The translations under genes were made by a program, and so were the position numbers. 64,000 nt of DNA from Bacillus marinisedimentorum (lineage in GTDB: Bacteria > Bacillota > Bacilli > Bacillales > Bacillaceae_O): positions 83,131 through 147,130 of the forward strand of contig NZ_LWBL02000041.1 in NCBI RefSeq assembly GCF_001644195.2, read 5' to 3'. The notes beneath the pieces were generated by a model. That model was not told the origin of the DNA. It ran no database searches and saw nothing but the letters and a program-made list of their open reading frames with translations. This document shows positions 62,257 through 64,000 of this stretch, piece by piece (the stretch's first letter is position 1; each line of letters starts with the position of its first letter).

Positions 62257-62504
62257 GGCTCTGTTAAACGCTAGTGTTGATTTCCGTTGCAGGTACTCGC
62301 TTTCACCCAAGGGCACAAGTGCGACATCCGTTTCTGCTTCCCTCCGGTCGCACTCACGGTGTCTTCTTTGCCGCGGGGCGGGCGGTGAGCCTCCTCATCG
62401 CTATCGCTCTTGCGGGGTCTCACCTGTCCCGTTAGTCCCGCCGGAGTCTCGCACCTTCCACTCCAATTAACTAGTGAAAATCAACATTGAGCTTTAACAC
62501 AGCC
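62257..62504. mobile_element. MITE-like element, copy 2 (248 bp, 8-bp target duplication)
   Basis: A close copy of the element at 395-643, in the same orientation, with the same terminal repeats (GGCTCTGTTAAACG on the left, AACACAGCC on the right). It is flanked by the direct repeat TTTTGTAA (62249-62256 and 62505-62512). The duplicated sequence differs from that of copy 1, as expected for independent insertions. It lies between the DDAH-family gene and the CAP lipoprotein. Confidence 0.85.
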
Positions 62505-62605
62505 TTTTGTAAAAGGCCGCCAAACGATTCTTACCAGCCGCACAATAAATTGAAGCCAGCACCACCTTTACTGCTGCGGCAATGCTGGCCTGTTTTACGG
62601 AAAAA

Positions 62606-63394
62606 TCACTTTTTAATGAATAGCTGGGTCCAGTGGTAGCCGCGGCTATCCCCCTGTACGGCACCTACCCCGATATGGGTGATATCCTTGTTCAGGATAT
62701 TGCGGCGATGCCCTTCGCTCTTCATCCAGGCATTCACCACTTCCTCTGCAGATGTCTGCCCGGCAGCTATATTCTCGGCTGCTACCGAGTAATCAATGCC
62801 AAACTGATCCAGCATTTGAAACGGCGACCCATACGTCGGCGAAGTATGGGAAAAGTAATTGTTCTGAACCATATCCTGTGACTTTTTCTCCGCGGCATCC
62901 GTCAGCTGCGTATCAGCCTGCAGCGCCGGCAGCCCATTCTGTTCACGCTGCTGGTTCGTCAGCGTGATTACCTGCCGTTCCACTTCACTCATGTCAGCCG
63001 CTTGATCCTGCTGATTCCCACGATTCGGAGCAGGCTGCTGGGGAGTTTCCGGAGCAGGCTGGGCCTGGCGGCGGTCCGCATCATTATTTGGAGCCGCGGC
63101 TTCATTTCTATCACGGTCCGGAGCCGTTCCTTGATTCCTGTCCATGTCAGGAATCACGAGCGGATTATATCTACCATCAAAATCAGTCGGATATTTTCCG
63201 GTGGTTCCCCATTTCATCATCCCGTCATCCCACTGCCGGGTGCCGCCTTCCCGGCCTCCGCCATCACCATCCCGGTCATAGGTTACATCCAGATAATCGG
63301 AGTCTTCCGGTCCCATTGCCGTGTTGCCATTACATGCCGTTATTAACACAGACAACATAAGTGCAAACAGTCCAAGCATTATTTTTCTTTCCAT
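62606..63394 (-). CDS. CAP/SCP-domain lipoprotein (YkwD-like)
   Basis: 262 residues. Signal peptide MLGLFALMLSVLITAC has lipobox ITAC. A disordered D/R/P/Q-rich linker covers about 60-130. A C-terminal CAP domain (about 140-262) follows, with the family signatures YFSHTSPTYGSPFQML, AAENIAAG and WMKSEGHRRNILN, and the usual histidine/glutamate pattern. Secreted and membrane-anchored; bacterial CAP proteins have no common activity. ATG 63394 follows GGGAGGCACAC. Confidence 0.88.
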   Translation of the reverse strand: MERKIMLGLFALMLSVLITACNGNTAMGPEDSDYLDVTYDRDGDGGGREGGTRQWDDGMMKWGTTGKYPTDFDGRYNPLVIPDMDRNQGTAPDRDRNEAAAPNNDADRRQAQPAPETPQQPAPNRGNQQDQAADMSEVERQVITLTNQQREQNGLPALQADTQLTDAAEKKSQDMVQNNYFSHTSPTYGSPFQMLDQFGIDYSVAAENIAAGQTSAEEVVNAWMKSEGHRRNILNKDITHIGVGAVQGDSRGYHWTQLFIKK

Positions 63395-63982
63395 TATTGT
63401 GTGCCTCCCTGAAAATTCATTTTGCACCGTTACTATTTGCAAAAAATCAGTTCAGTATGCAAAATGACGGGCTGCAGTCACCGAAGAAAAAATTGGATGT
63501 CCCTGCGTCGGTAAAGTTCGGCTGGTTGGTCAGATTAAAAGTACAAACGCCTGGCTGGAGAAAAAGGGAAGCGGTCAGCCATGCCTGTAATGCTGTTATC
63601 CCTCTGATTAGACGACTGGCTTAGTCAGTATTTTTTACTGCAGTTCCTGTCTGAGAAGGTTTTTTGCTGCAGGATGATCCGCATGGTTGCGGGGGTAGTG
63701 GGTTTTACTAAAAAGCAGGTGCTTTTTATGTGAGAAAACCAGAAATCTGTTAAAGCGTCCTGTTTTTCTGTAAAGCAAAACCGGCAATTTGTCTTTTTAT
63801 GAAAACGAACAGCCCGGGGTTGGCTGTTCGGGACAATTTTTGGTTTTGAGGGTTTGGTGGAAAATCTTTGCGGAATTCATGGTGTGTTGTGAAAGGGGAG
63901 TGCCAGGCATTCTCTGGAGGTCATCCAGTGGGTCAATTCCTGGCACTTTTTGCAATCCAAAAACATTTTGCAGGTGATGTTT
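63395..63982. other. Intergenic stretch with two hairpins, no clear gene
   Basis: Several short open frames lack ribosome binding sites. A hairpin CGAACAGCC/GGCTGTTCG (63806-63830) and a longer GTGCCAGG/CCTGGCAC stem (63900-63946, followed by TTTTTGC) look like terminators. I see nothing else. Confidence 0.5.
63900..63951 (+). terminator. Terminator-like long stem
   Basis: GTGCCAGG pairs with CCTGGCAC, an inner CTGGA/TCCAG stem lies within the loop, and TTTTT follows. No plus-strand gene directly precedes it, so its partner is unclear. Confidence 0.5.
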
Positions 63983-64000
63983 ATGTGGCATGATATAGAT
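63983..64000 (+). CDS. Possible start of a CDS cut by the window edge
   Basis: ATG 63983 follows AGGTGA at five bases and reads MWHDID to the end of the window. Too short to name. Confidence 0.3.

Overview
The window reads as chromosome of a Bacillaceae bacterium (Bacillus in the broad sense). Strong AGGAGG-type ribosome binding sites precede most genes. Two long blocks keep the Bacillus subtilis gene order: gatCAB-dgkB-rlmCD next to putP, and yebE-yebG-purEKBCSQLFMNHD followed by yerA-yerB-yerC-pcrB-pcrA-ligA-camS. I cannot name the species.

Layout. 1-4.5 kb: the start of a zinc-type dehydrogenase, a MITE, and an ascorbate-type PTS operon (regulator with built-in EIIA, then IIB, then IIC) behind a promoter with a cre-like site in its spacer. 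4.6-16 kb: an accessory region. It holds a small zinc-ribbon protein, a two-gene HET-C operon whose sigma-A promoter lies inside a perfect 11-bp inverted repeat, a frameshifted GNAT gene, and an AT-rich four-gene operon. That operon encodes a thymidylate-kinase-like protein, a viperin-like radical SAM enzyme, a small membrane protein and a caspase-like protease, and it is the best candidate for an undescribed defence system. Short GGGACAGG..TGTCCC repeats are scattered through this region.

16-32 kb: rlmCD, dgkB, an ABC exporter, a thioesterase, a GntP-type permease, a CBS/CorC membrane protein, gatBAC, putP with a 32-residue accessory peptide, a pyrroline-5-carboxylate dehydrogenase and a broken lipoprotein gene. 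32-45 kb: a DUF4317 gene, a repeat-filled gap, camS-ligA-pcrA-pcrB, a second repeat-filled gap containing a 412-bp tandem duplication, then yerC, yerB and yerA. 45-59.5 kb: the purine operon, transcribed right to left from a promoter with paired PurBoxes, a guanine-class riboswitch and a terminator. 59.5-64 kb: yebG/yebE homologues, a small heat-shock-like protein, a YjzC-like protein, a DDAH-family enzyme, a second MITE copy and a CAP-domain lipoprotein.

The most unusual non-coding signal is a family of arrays with a TTTC(A/G)CGCC core every 21 bp, almost without exception. They sit in three gaps: 33.5 kb, 40.8-41.6 kb, and 55.0-55.4 kb, the last between purC and purS inside the purine operon.
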